DNA of 64,000 bases from positions 4,660,001 to 4,724,000 of the forward strand of contig NC_134643.1 in NCBI RefSeq assembly GCF_030463565.1. Reading direction: 5' to 3'. The stretch's first letter is position 1. Each line of letters opens with the position of its first letter. The notes beneath the pieces were generated by a model. It was not told the origin of the DNA, searched no databases, and was given only the letters and a program-made list of their open reading frames with translations. The position numbers and the translations under genes were made by a program. Origin of the DNA: Pelecanus crispus. Taxonomy: Eukaryota > Chordata > Aves > Pelecaniformes > Pelecanidae. Positions 27,101-38,261 of this stretch are shown one piece after another.

Positions 27101-30100
27101 TGCTACCAAATTCCCAGGACAGAGTTAACAACAACTGTTACTGGATGGGTTTGAGCTCGGTGTGGGAATTCAGGGGTGGAGGCTGGGGCTGAACAGATAT
27201 ATCCATGAGAACAATCTATCGATCTGTGGCAAGGAGACAGTTTCCATCCATGAAGGTGTTTGATGCCACAGGGGCCTCAAGGAGAGGGATAAGGGGGTTT
27301 GGAAAGACATTGAGGGTAAGCCTATGGGTATGGTCCTAGCTTGAACTGGGGAGATTGGGCAGAAAGGGAACTGGCTGCTGTAAGACGAGGGTGTATCTGA
27401 CCACCTAATGCTGATAGGGGCTGGGACCCCTCTTAGGGCAGTATAGCAAAACTTGAAGGTTTTGCTTCCAACCTGCCCAATGTCCCTCATTTATCGAGTC
27501 TTGCCACTGGCTTCTGCTAAAGCCAGGCTTTCCTAGTCATTTTAAGTCTGCAGGAGATGACAGCCTTCTCCCATGCTGTGAGCCCTGGTGTCATGCTCGC
27601 CTGTGGTATTAGCAGCTATGGAAATGGAGGAAGAGGCAGTGTTTTATGGTCCAGGAGTGTGTGGTGCTATTAGATAGGGTTGTAATATAAATAAATTGCA
27701 GTATTGTCAGCAACACAGCTCTTGCACATGCAGCAAGGGAAAAAACGTCAATTGTGGCCATCCTGTATTAGAGTGCATCATCATGTAATAGTTCAGAGGG
27801 GTGTGAGCACCCTATTGTCCTGTCCTGAGTGGGCGTGGCAGCTCTTGCTGCCCCTGAGCTCAGAGGTGACCTAGGAGGATGCATGATTCCCATACTATGG
27901 GACTGAGAAGTGATCACCCTCACTCATCCAGCTTCAGGCTTCTCTGCAGGGAATGATGTTAGGGCTGGCAATTATTGGTATGGTCTCTCAGCAGCAGGAA
28001 ATCAGCTGTGATTGCCAGCTCCTTTTATTTAAACCAACACATTGGGTGTCAGATGGAAATGACTTTCTTTCATGCCGAATCTCAACTGCGTTCAGCATCT
28101 GTACAAGTGAAGTGGATGTATATAACAGACGCGGACACCTTCAGTACTCAGAAATCATGGTTCCAGGCATAAAAATATCCCAGATTTACTACATTGTGGC
28201 AATTACTGTCAAATTAGTACTGTGGATATTCACTCTAGTTTCAAGACACACTCACAATTGGTATTCTTTTGTGTTTACCTTCCACACGTATTTTAGCAAA
28301 TGAGTTTGTTGGCAGAAAATTCCACTCAAATAGCTAATAAAAGCAACTCTTTAGGAAAGCAGGTTTCAAATTTGCAAGCACAAAATACAGCGCGCTGAAA
28401 GTATGCTCTAAGTGTAACAGTCACCCAGGTGGGCACAATAAAAAATGCTGTGACCTACCTCAACGGGGCTCACAGTCTTACAAGGATGGCCAGCCAGCAA
28501 TCACAAATCAGCAGGCCCAGAACCACAAAATATCCCCTTAACGTCCTTGTTTTCTCAGTAAAAAACTTTGTTAAAAAGCTTTACCGGAAGGTCATGAAGT
28601 TAGAGCTATTTCTGACCAAATGGCGTCAGATCACAATTCATGTGATCCACACCTACAGCCAGCCTGAGTTTGTGAAAGTGTTGCTTGTGGAAGAACTACA
28701 AATGACTCAAGGGAATTAGGCAATAACTGACCACCAGCTGGGTTTCAAATTTGAAGAAAAAATTCCCATCTACTGATTCCAAGAACACAGAAAAACACAG
28801 AAAGAAGCCATTTGAGAAGATTATTGGTCACATGTTCTCTGTGTAGTGCTGTCCTCCACGTTAGAGCAATTTAGTAAGGACCAGCTTCTTTCAGACAAGC
28901 TCTTCTCTTCCCTCTTCAGTATTGTGTGAACCTTTGGGGCTCTCACTGGCCAAAAGCAGAGATATGGAGTAATCTGGCAATACAAATATGCTTATTGACT
29001 TGCCAGCCCATATTTGCTAACTGGCCGGTTGGTTGCTGCAAAGCAAAAATTGCAGTAGTTGAGCTCTTACTGCCTTTGTCATGAGTGGGCACATTTCATC
29101 ATGTCTGTGTTGCTGTGTCCATACTAAGAAATTGAACAGTAAAAGACCTTCCTGGGCACTGGGCTGCAATGATTCAGTTACTATAAGGTTTTTTTTTTTA
29201 ATTTTTTTAAACTCTTGCTGGCTGGCATTATTCCACACAGCTTCCATTGTCCAAAACTTAGCATGGGTCAATGGGCAATTCAGAAGTCAGTTTTGATGGG
29301 ACCTTTCTTAAGGCTGAACGGGTTGAGCTTGATGGAGATGGCCAGATTGTTGCATGGGACCTCAGGACCATAGGAAGGCCCTGACGATGATCACTTTCCC
29401 TGTAGGTACTCTTTCCTTTCTGTCTATTAATTTTGTTTTAAATATGCCCAGAAGTTGAATGGAGCATGAAGAAAGAGATAAGGAGAGAAGCAGAGAACAG
29501 GATTGCAAGCCTTATTTAGCTAGAAAAGGAGGAGGAAAATGAAGACCGAAATCCTTCCTTTGCTCAAATTTGTTTCAGTATGGTCTCTGTGGTGCTAATT
29601 TTATGGGCACATTGCATTTCAGGAAGTCTGCTGAACATTTCTGCAAAACTGTCCTGTTGAATCTGAGGAGTCCTTAAGTTTGGCCTATGTTCCGACTTCA
29701 GCTCAGGTGCCTGAACTTTACTCACTTTTTTTCTCTTGACTGTACAGGATGGCAGAGTCTGTCATACTTGTGTTTTAGGTGGCCGTAATCACTTAGCAGT
29801 GCTTTCACACTGGAAGTATAGAAGTCATGTTGATAGAGGTGGATCACTGTGTTTGACTTTAGCAGATAGGTAATTATCCAAGTGACTGAAGTTAGGCTTG
29901 GGATCAGGGTGTTATCCTGAACTGGAGTCATAGTCCCTCCAAGTCATCATGGGTTTAAGTCACATGTCTAACTGGCATTTTCCTATTTCTCTCTGTCTTG
30001 AACAGGAGCTGCTATGGATTGTGCTAGGAGGACTGAAAGCTATAGCTTGTCAAAACTTCATCTTGGAGGTTTATTCTAATAAAGGAGAAAAATAGCTCTT

Positions 30101-30596
30101 GAAATAAACAGAAAAAAAAAAAAGACTCCACCCCCCTCGTGAGTCAGAGTGCAACAGCCTTGAAGAAAAGGACATGACTCTCCTTGGGGAGATGTGGCAG
30201 GAGCGCAAAGTAAAAGGCAGCAAATTGAGGCAGCACATGCTCTTCTTCTGTGGGCACATCCCTTGAACCACCAGGATCTGCTGGGCTTGGTCTGTCTCCT
30301 CACACCATTTTAAGGACATGTATTGTCTTCTCATCAAAGGACTCTATCTGGACATCTCAACCTTATGTATTAGTTGCAACCACAGCAATGACCAAGGAGC
30401 TCCTTCTTCCCCAAATAGATGGGACCCTCTGGGATTGGAGATGTGCAATCATAATGATGTTATACTGGAATTAGTCTAATTTGACATCATGGGCAAAGAT
30501 CAGCCTCCACCCTTGTCCTGGCTGCTATCTGTGGGCCCCTTCTTTCCTTTGTCAGGAAGGCACTGACACAGCAGTGTTTTGAGGAGGAGAAGATGG
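18144..30596. other. Gene-free flank
   Basis: No gene was found. It has an A-rich stretch at 19340-19370, a G10 run at about 19623, a T/G-rich tract at 20430-20470, the hairpin repeat at 21872-21930 and an 8-bp-arm palindrome at 25987-26004. The open frames at 18315-18683, 27953-28303 and 28429-28719 match no family I know. Confidence 0.65.
21872..21930. repeat. Imperfect two-copy repeat with a 7-bp hairpin
   Basis: GATAATT followed by GGGCTTGTAG occurs twice. The first copy forms TCGGGCT-TGT-AGCCCGA (21884-21900), a perfect 7-bp stem. The second copy (GGGCTTGTAGTCCAC) has lost part of the pairing. Confidence 0.7.
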
Positions 30597-30644
30597 CAGT
30601 AGATGGATATTGCTGGATATCAGTAGATGGATATTGCTGGATCT
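30597..30644. repeat. 24-bp tandem duplication, two copies
   Basis: Two adjacent units begin CAGTAGATGGATATTGCTGG. They differ only near the end (GATAT against GATCT). Confidence 0.92.
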
Positions 30645-33279
30645 GTCCTTTCCTATGCAAAGGGGTTAAGAAGGAAGCTATTTAGAGCCAGTACAGTAGC
30701 ACCAAATATGGTTGAGATAAGTCTCCTTGAAGGCTTTCTCTGAAATGGTAGTGGAAATGGGTTGATTATGAGCCAACTCTATCTTGGAGAGCCTTCTTTC
30801 ATGCCACGGTTTGGTTTTGAACTTCTCTGTTCTTCCTTTTGAATCTGACTCAACTATACTTACGGGTGATCTACTTGCAATGTGTTTTGTGTTTTTCTGT
30901 TTCAGAGAAAAAAAAAATCTCTGAACTGTGAGAAAAAAAACCCTGGTGCCATTGGCATGTGAATAAGTAGTTGTAGTTACAAGGAAAAGGAGTTCTGAGA
31001 AGAGAGGACATTTCTCTAGCACATAAAAACTAGAAAGTTCATAAGAAGTTACCTGCAAGACCAGACTTCAGAGGTGTAGAAACCTTCCCCTGTTTACAAG
31101 CTCAGACTGACAATGAGCAAATCTCTGCAATTTTGGCTTGTTTAATACTTCTTCTGTTTTCATTCTGTTCTCAATCTGAGAACAACTTCAGGAGAGACAA
31201 AATCCATAGATGAAAGTACACCTGTACCAAGCCTCAAATCACTATCCACCAGAGCACTATGCGGAAGCTTACAGTGCACACAAGTCTTGGATTTAGGTTT
31301 ACCTCTGTGCTCAGGCAGGACTGCAAATAAAACCAAGAGGTTTTAATAGCTGAACACTAAGAATTCATTAAATGAAGATATAGCACATAGTTATTCTTGT
31401 AAATAGAGTGCTCCCTTTAATCAGATGTTAGTTCCAGTTTTTGGCTAAATAGGGCTGCCTAGAAGTGAAGTGTGTTATGGACCCAGAACCACTGAATTTT
31501 AGAAGATTTACAGTGAGACCATCACCCAACCAGGCTAATAAACTGCAAATGAAGACAGCCTTTGCAAAAGAATAGGCTACAAAGATAAATGATGAGATGG
31601 CTGCACAAAGCACTCCTCAAATAACTGTGACTGACAAATGAGTGGGTGAAAATTAAAAGTCTGTGCACAGACAATTCTTGAACAGAAGATGCTGTGGTTT
31701 TTCTTCTGTCCCAGTATTTTGATTTTTTATTTGGCTCCAGAGCTCCAACAACTGGATGCTGGACATGCAGCTCTGGTGCTTCTGTCCTTACATACATTAG
31801 TTACCATGTATGGAAAGGTGAAAAACATTATTTCTTAAATTCCAGTTATGTCTAGAGAGTCCATCCAAGACTCTTCTGAGTTTTTATAGCTGTACAGACA
31901 CGGACAATCTCTGTGACAGAGAGCCTAGGGTAATTACATTTTGCCATACTATCTAAGGTGTCTTCAGGTTTCCAACCTCCACTTGAAGGAAGTTAAGCAT
32001 TTCAATATCCTGGAAACACAAGGCAATGAGTTACAGTCTGATACCTAATTTCTATCTAATTACATGAAACTAGACTTTGTGACCAGATAGCATCTCTGAA
32101 GGCTTTGAAACACCACTGGGAAACACTAGAGACATGGGCTGAGGAGGACTTAGGCTGTCTAATCCTGTCTTGAGTGTCTTTGATCCTGTTTTTACCTGGG
32201 GGCCTGGATATCTAGAGGATTCAGTGATGGGTTTTGTGGGTCACAGCATCTTCCATTGTCTAAACACTGCTGGAAACACAACTGCAACAAGCCAGCCATG
32301 CATGGGGAAGGCAAGAGACACATGAGAAGGGATGTGGTTCACAAGAAGTCAGACGGCATTTTGAACTCTCATGTATGTTTCCTTGGTTGGGTTAAAATCG
32401 GGCTGTGATCTTCTGTGCATCCATAAGATGTCTGTCCTGTTGTTTTTCATCACTGCGCTGCTTTTTGCTAGTCTTTGATTTTTTCTGCATCTTCAGAATT
32501 TGTTCACAGATATCCACATTTAATGAGATTAAAAGAAAATACTGAATAATTCATTTGAATGAATAATTGAACTGCAGTGACCTTTATGTTAATAAAAGCG
32601 CCCTTTTCCTCTGTGCAAACACTTTAGCCTTTGCAAAGCAGGGAATTCACTGCATCTGTTGAATTCACAAGTGACTTTTTTGTTTCTGTTTGTTTTGTTT
32701 TAAATAACTGCCTAATAGCTGGAACCAGCATTGTGTTCTTCCTGCTGACTCACTGGTTTCCAAAAGCTCTGCAATGAGTATGACATCTTTAAAGACCACA
32801 GAATATACTGTTTCCTTTCAACCAGGCATAATCTGCAATGATTCAACTCACGTAAAAGAACCATGTGGGTAGAAGTATCCCAACTGAATATGTCACCCTC
32901 CATACCTGAGACCTCTGTGCCTTGCACCCGATGTACTATGCCGTTCAAATACTATTTACTACAGTAATCCATAAAAAGACTTTGCCTTTGTTTCAAAAAT
33001 CATGTAATGAACGTCCAATTTGGCTGAGGCAAAATAGTCCATACTCATTAAAGTGAAGAATTCCAATTCTTGCCTCTGCTAGGGTATGAAGTGTATTGAC
33101 ACTAACTATAAAGTAGTTATATAGGGTAGCCTGTATAGGGTAGCACATTGCTTGGAGTTATGAAAGAGTGTAAGGCCAAAAAACCATACACTAAAAAGTC
33201 CCTAAATCACTGCCTGGTAAAAAGTATCTAGATCTGAACACGGTGCAAGGGTGGGAATTCAGAGACAGTAGAGGATAAT
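30645..33279. other. Gene-free flank, AT-rich
   Basis: No repeat family or exon was recognised. Confidence 0.65.
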
Positions 33280-33375
33280 TCTGGGACTCTGCCATTTGCT
33301 ACCTAATTTAGGACAAGTCTTTCCATTGTGGTCAACATCAGTTCCTCGTCTGTAAAATGAGGACAGTACCATGTC
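33280..33375 (-). mobile_element. MIR-type SINE remnant, antisense
   Basis: The plus strand reads GGACAAGTCTTTCC, then CAGTTCCTCGTCTGTAAAAT and GAGGACAGTACC. This is the complement of the central MIR stretch (CATTTTACAGATGAGGAAACTG). Confidence 0.6.
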
Positions 33376-36300
33376 ACTTTTTTGTGCACTTAAACCAAGC
33401 TCTTCAGGAAGGAGGTAATTTTTCATCCATGCATTTAAAGGGTTGAACACAAGAGGGCTTTTCTTCTGGGTGAGTTTTCTAGATAGTGCTGCAAAATAAA
33501 TAATCTGTAAGCGTTCTTGTGTTTATGTGCAAAACCTTTTTATTTGCTTTTTTGAGACTGTTTGAGTGTTTACTTGTAAGAATGTCTGCAGAAAGTTAAG
33601 TTGTCAGGAGAATTGGTGAGAATAAATATTCATGAGAATACTCTTGTTGCAAACACTTTTGTGGCCATCTGTAAAAGCTTTTTTATTATTCAAACAATGC
33701 TGAGCTTTTTGCAGATAATTTGCCAACAAAAAAAAAAGGAAAGGGTTCTTTTTTTTTTCCCTTTTTTTTTTTTTTCTTTCTTTTTAAGAGACAGCTGATG
33801 CTGTAGTGGCACAGTCATCATCGCTGGTGTGTGATTTAATATCCAACATGTGGCACAAATGGCCAGGAAGGAGTAATGAGAACACTTCTGCCCTGCTATC
33901 AGAGAGACAAAAATATGTTTACAGCAACTGTTTTGAATAAAGAACAAATTGGTAAAACTACCACCTGTTTGTGAATAATTAAGGCAAACAAACAAAAGAT
34001 TCTCAATTTATCAAATAACTTGTTTATAGCAGCAATTCCCTTTAATGTTGGTGTGATGCCTTAGTGTTGTTACACAGCACCCTTCTGCTCAAAAGGAAAA
34101 TTCTTCGTTGTGGGAATTTCCCTCTTTATTTTCAACATGAATCAGGAGTAACGTGACTTAACTTTTCCTTTATTGTTTTTCTCATCTAGATGTTTGTGTT
34201 TTTCATCACCATATTAGCAGAGCTTATCCAAAGAGTTATGGCTCTATACTTGCAACACCTCCTTTTTAGAGAAGACTTGTCATCTCTGTTTTAAAGGAAG
34301 GGAGATGTGGTGCAGAGGGATTATTCACCTTTTGTTAAGATCACCCCAGAAATCTCTGGCAAATCTGGGGAATGGAATTTTACCCAAACCCCTCCTGTAT
34401 TGTCATTATCACAAAAACATCTTTTCTCTTGATTGTCCTATTCCTTCTTTACTTTATGCTTTGGAGCTGAAAGGGAGGAAAAATGGGGAGGATCACTCTC
34501 TCAGAATTTTTTCCAGTGCAGGGACTTCTCACCAGGGTTGGAGAAATGTTTGTGCACCATGAGAGCTATAGATCTGAGCCAGCTATGATTTTTCTCTTTT
34601 TTTTTTTCCCTATTCCACAAATGTTTCACCAAAAATGAGTCAAACATTTGGTGTGCTGTTAAACTCCTTTACTATCCTTCAGCAGCAAGTTCCACAAGTT
34701 AGTTATTCATTGCATGCAAAGTTATTTCAAATTTTTTAATTGATTTTTTTTTTTCTTATGAGAATGTGTAGGAATTTTTGCTTCACTGCACTGATCTGTA
34801 CTCCAGCCTGTCCATATCTCAGGTGTCTAGGTTGTGGCTTCTGCTGAAAGTCCTGGGTCCAAATATTTGCCTCTGCACTGAAAGGGTAAATCTGCTTGAA
34901 AAGGCAGTCTTTGGGATCTCTTTTACTTTTTCTTTAAATGGGGACTTTTCCAAAACACCTTGAATCTGTAAGAAATTTCAGCTGAAACCATCTCAACAGA
35001 ATCTGTTTATGGTATTTCAGCTTCTCTGAAACCAGTCATTGAAAACTTTCAAAATGTCATAGGAGCAAAGGAGAGAGTTTCCTCCTAGCTCATTGCACCA
35101 GGGTGGAAAGAAAGCAGGGAGCTACTTCATGGTGCCCAACCCTGCATTGTGGGTGAAAATCAGGGCTCAGGACAAATGGCCCAGATCATTCCGCGATTAG
35201 GGGAGCCCTGTATGCTTTGAATCCCTGCTCTGTTCAGGCAGTTGTCTCTGGGGAGTTGAAGGCAGCGTGATCCCAGCCTACCTCCTTCTGCAGCAGCAGT
35301 GATGAACACTTGAGGGAAGCAATGTCCTTCTGGAGGAGGCATCTCCAGCATTTCAGGGGAAAGGGCCAGCCCTACCATCAGTGTGAGTGCACCTGCATGG
35401 GTGCATGTCCTCGTGCGCCTGCTTGAGTGTCTGTGAACATGGCTGTGTTGCTGAACCGTCTCTTGGTTATTCATTGAGCTGGGGCTAAAATAGGTTAATG
35501 CGAAAACAACAGGGAAGTGGTCCCCAGGAAAATTCTGTCTTCTCCCAAAAATAGTTTGCAAGACCCCTTTTTTGTAAAAATATCCTGTTCCCCAGCTTGA
35601 GCTATCATTAGCATTTTGAACACTCTTCATGGACTGACTCAGTCTCTGCTGCAGACTTTGTCCTGATTCTGACTGATCGACATATACGTAAATCAGGAAA
35701 GTATTGCATTTACACCAGTGGTAATAGCAGCCAAAGGTCAAAATCATTTTTCTTTCTCTAAATCTACTCTTTGTTGCCTAACCTTAAAATTTTAATCTAT
35801 CTTTCTACCTAACATGACCATTCGGAGCCACGTCCTTTCAGAGTAACTGGGTACTGTGTGGCTAGTGGACGGAGGGACAGATGGATTTTGTGCATGGACT
35901 TCAGAATGCTCTCAGTTCAGGAGGACTTTATACATATCAAACATGAACAAAAAATCAATAAGGATGCATTTAGTCCATAGCTTCATACCATGCCCTGCCT
36001 TAGACCCCAATTTGAAAGTCACACACAACAGAATGAGTTTGGGCCCAGACTCTGAATTTATGACGAAAAATAAATTTCCATCTCTGCTCTGAACAAAACT
36101 GGCTTGCACTCTGCAGCTCCTGTCCTCCTGCTCTCTCTCTGTCATCAATTCTCTTTTCCCTTTCACACATCAGCTGCAAACATCTCATTTGGCTGGGAAG
36201 TTGAAGGCAGGCTCATCTCTAGCAGTTCCAGACTGTTAACTCAATCAGCTCTTATATCGGCACTAACATAAGTAAGTGAAAAAGGCTCTTGAATTTCATC

Positions 36301-37678
36301 ACCTCGTTAAAAACTCAGATAGATTTCTGGAAGGATTATTTGATTTGCTTCACTAGGTTTTATAAAGGTTTGTACACAGCATTTAAACTATTATTATTTA
36401 CTTTTAACAAGCTATTTATGTTCTACTCTCAACTGCATAATCAATATTGCTCTCCCATCTGTTCAGAGATCCTGACATCAGCAAATTTCAATTCTCCACT
36501 GACTGAGTAAAAAGGAAGGAATAATTTAAGCACAGTGAGTAAATGAAAGAAAAAGAGCCCAAGAGAGATTGATATGAACTAAATCTCCCCATCCAAAGAT
36601 GGCCACGCATTCAGGAACTGTGGATCCAAGTCCTTGCTGAGGACATCGCTGAGAGCATTGAAGGAAGATGCTATGCCTGGGAGTAGATTAAAGTCACTTC
36701 TATCCCTGACAAGGAGATTATTTTGATAGCAATTAAACCTGCTTGAATCAGCATTCTTTAATTTACTGAGACTTCTGGAGGTTTTTCGACTTTGCGCTGG
36801 AGCAGACCAAGGTGGCTCACCTGGGCATTTCCAGCCCCTCCACTGCATGGCTGGCACAAGTTAACTTCTGAAACTGTTTTGGCTAGATGAAATCACCCCT
36901 CTGTATGGTGAAAGGTGAGAGGAGGATGAACATCTGCATGTGCAGAGGGATGCAGAAGCACAGATGGCTGATAAAAAGAGAAGAGGTCCCAGTCCACTGT
37001 TGCCTTGCCATCGTCAAGGCCTCAGGAGATACCCGAGATGGTGGGGGCCAAAGGATTCTGCTTTAATTTACAGTGGCATAAGTCTGGAATAACACCACTG
37101 AAGTTTTTGGATGAGGTCACTTCAGGATGGGCTGATTTCTCCTTATTCAGAGATTGCAGGCCTAGGAAGTGATGGATTGGGGTGATATCTTCAGCCTGTT
37201 GTCATTATCAACAGAAACTTAGCCAAAGATAGCACAGAGATCACAGCAGCTGGGTTTACTTCACAGCATTTTTGGTGGTTACTATCTAGCTAATAAATAA
37301 TTACCACTCTAGGGGGAAGCTTAGTCAGTCCACATGGACTGTAAAGTCCACGCAGCCACTCTGCTGCCTCTACAGTTTACAGTTTAATTAGTGCAGATTG
37401 TGATCGTCTTGTTCTAATCTCACCTAGAAAGGGGATTCATCTCTCCTAATACAAAGTGACTTGACTTTAGCACGTGCCTACATGGGAGACAGCTCTCCTG
37501 GTCCTGTGATAGTAAATGGAGACCTCATCAAAACAGCTGATGAAGTTTAAGGTACAAATTATGCAGGTATCTACTTAAACATGAATTGACTTGTGTTATA
37601 AGTTTATCTGACAGTAATAATTAGTCCTTAGTGACTATAGAGGGAGCTGAGGTTGTACTTGTTCAGGTACTGAACAAG
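33376..37678. other. Gene-free flank, with one 195-codon open frame
   Basis: It contains an A-run then T-run tract at 33727-33786 and the longest open frame of the window (35160-35747, minus). No known family was recognised. Confidence 0.65.
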
Positions 37679-37699
37679 TTTCTGGTTTCTGGTTTCTGG
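37679..37699. repeat. (TTTCTGG)3 tandem at the left edge of LTR copy 2
   Basis: Three perfect heptamers run directly into the first bases of the LTR (TGGTTTC). The last unit overlaps the inferred LTR start. Confidence 0.85.
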
Positions 37700-38261
37700 T
37701 TTCAGCTGGGATAGAGTTAATTTTCTTCCTAGTAGCTGGCATAGTGCTGTGTTTTGGATTTAGTAGGAGAAGAATGTTGATAACACACTGATGTTTTAGT
37801 TGTTGCTAAGTACTGCTTATGCTAGTCAAGGACTTTTTCAGCTTCCCATGCTCTGCCAGGCGCACAAGAAACTGGGAGGGGGCACAGCCAGAATAGTTGA
37901 TCCCAGCTGACCAAAGGGCTATTCCATACCATATGACATCATGCTCAGTATAGAAACTGGGGGGGGTTGGCCAGGGAGCAGCGATCGCTGCTCGGGAACT
38001 GGCTGGGTATTGGTTGGCAGGTGGTGAGCAATTGCATTGTGCATCACTTGCTTTGTATATTGTTATTATTATTATCATTATTTTATTATTATTATTATTA
38101 TCATTTTACCTTATTTCAATTATTAAACTGTTCTTATCTCAACCCAGGAGTGGGTTTTTTCACTCTTACTTCTCTGATTCTCTCCCCCATCCCATCGGGG
38201 CAGGGGGAGTGACCGAGCGACTGCTTGGTGCTGAGTTGCTGGCTGGGGCTAAACCACGACA
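37697..38261 (+). mobile_element. Solo LTR of an endogenous retrovirus, copy 2
   Basis: This is a plus-strand copy of the 9307-9871 element, from TGGTTTCAGCTGGGATAGAG to AAACCACGACA, again about 565 bp. Its TATA box is altered to TATAGAAA (37949-37956). The ATTAAA hexamer is kept at 38122-38127 and the (TTA)n tract covers about 38059-38103. It is bordered on the left by three TTTCTGG units that run into its first bases. No gag, pol or env sequence adjoins it. Open frames across it arise from the repeat and are not genes. Confidence 0.85.

Noticed and set aside
27953..28303. 116-codon ATG frame followed by another frame at 28429-28719
   Set aside because: I considered a degraded transposase, but neither translation shows a DDE or helix-turn-helix pattern. 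The region is simply AT-rich.
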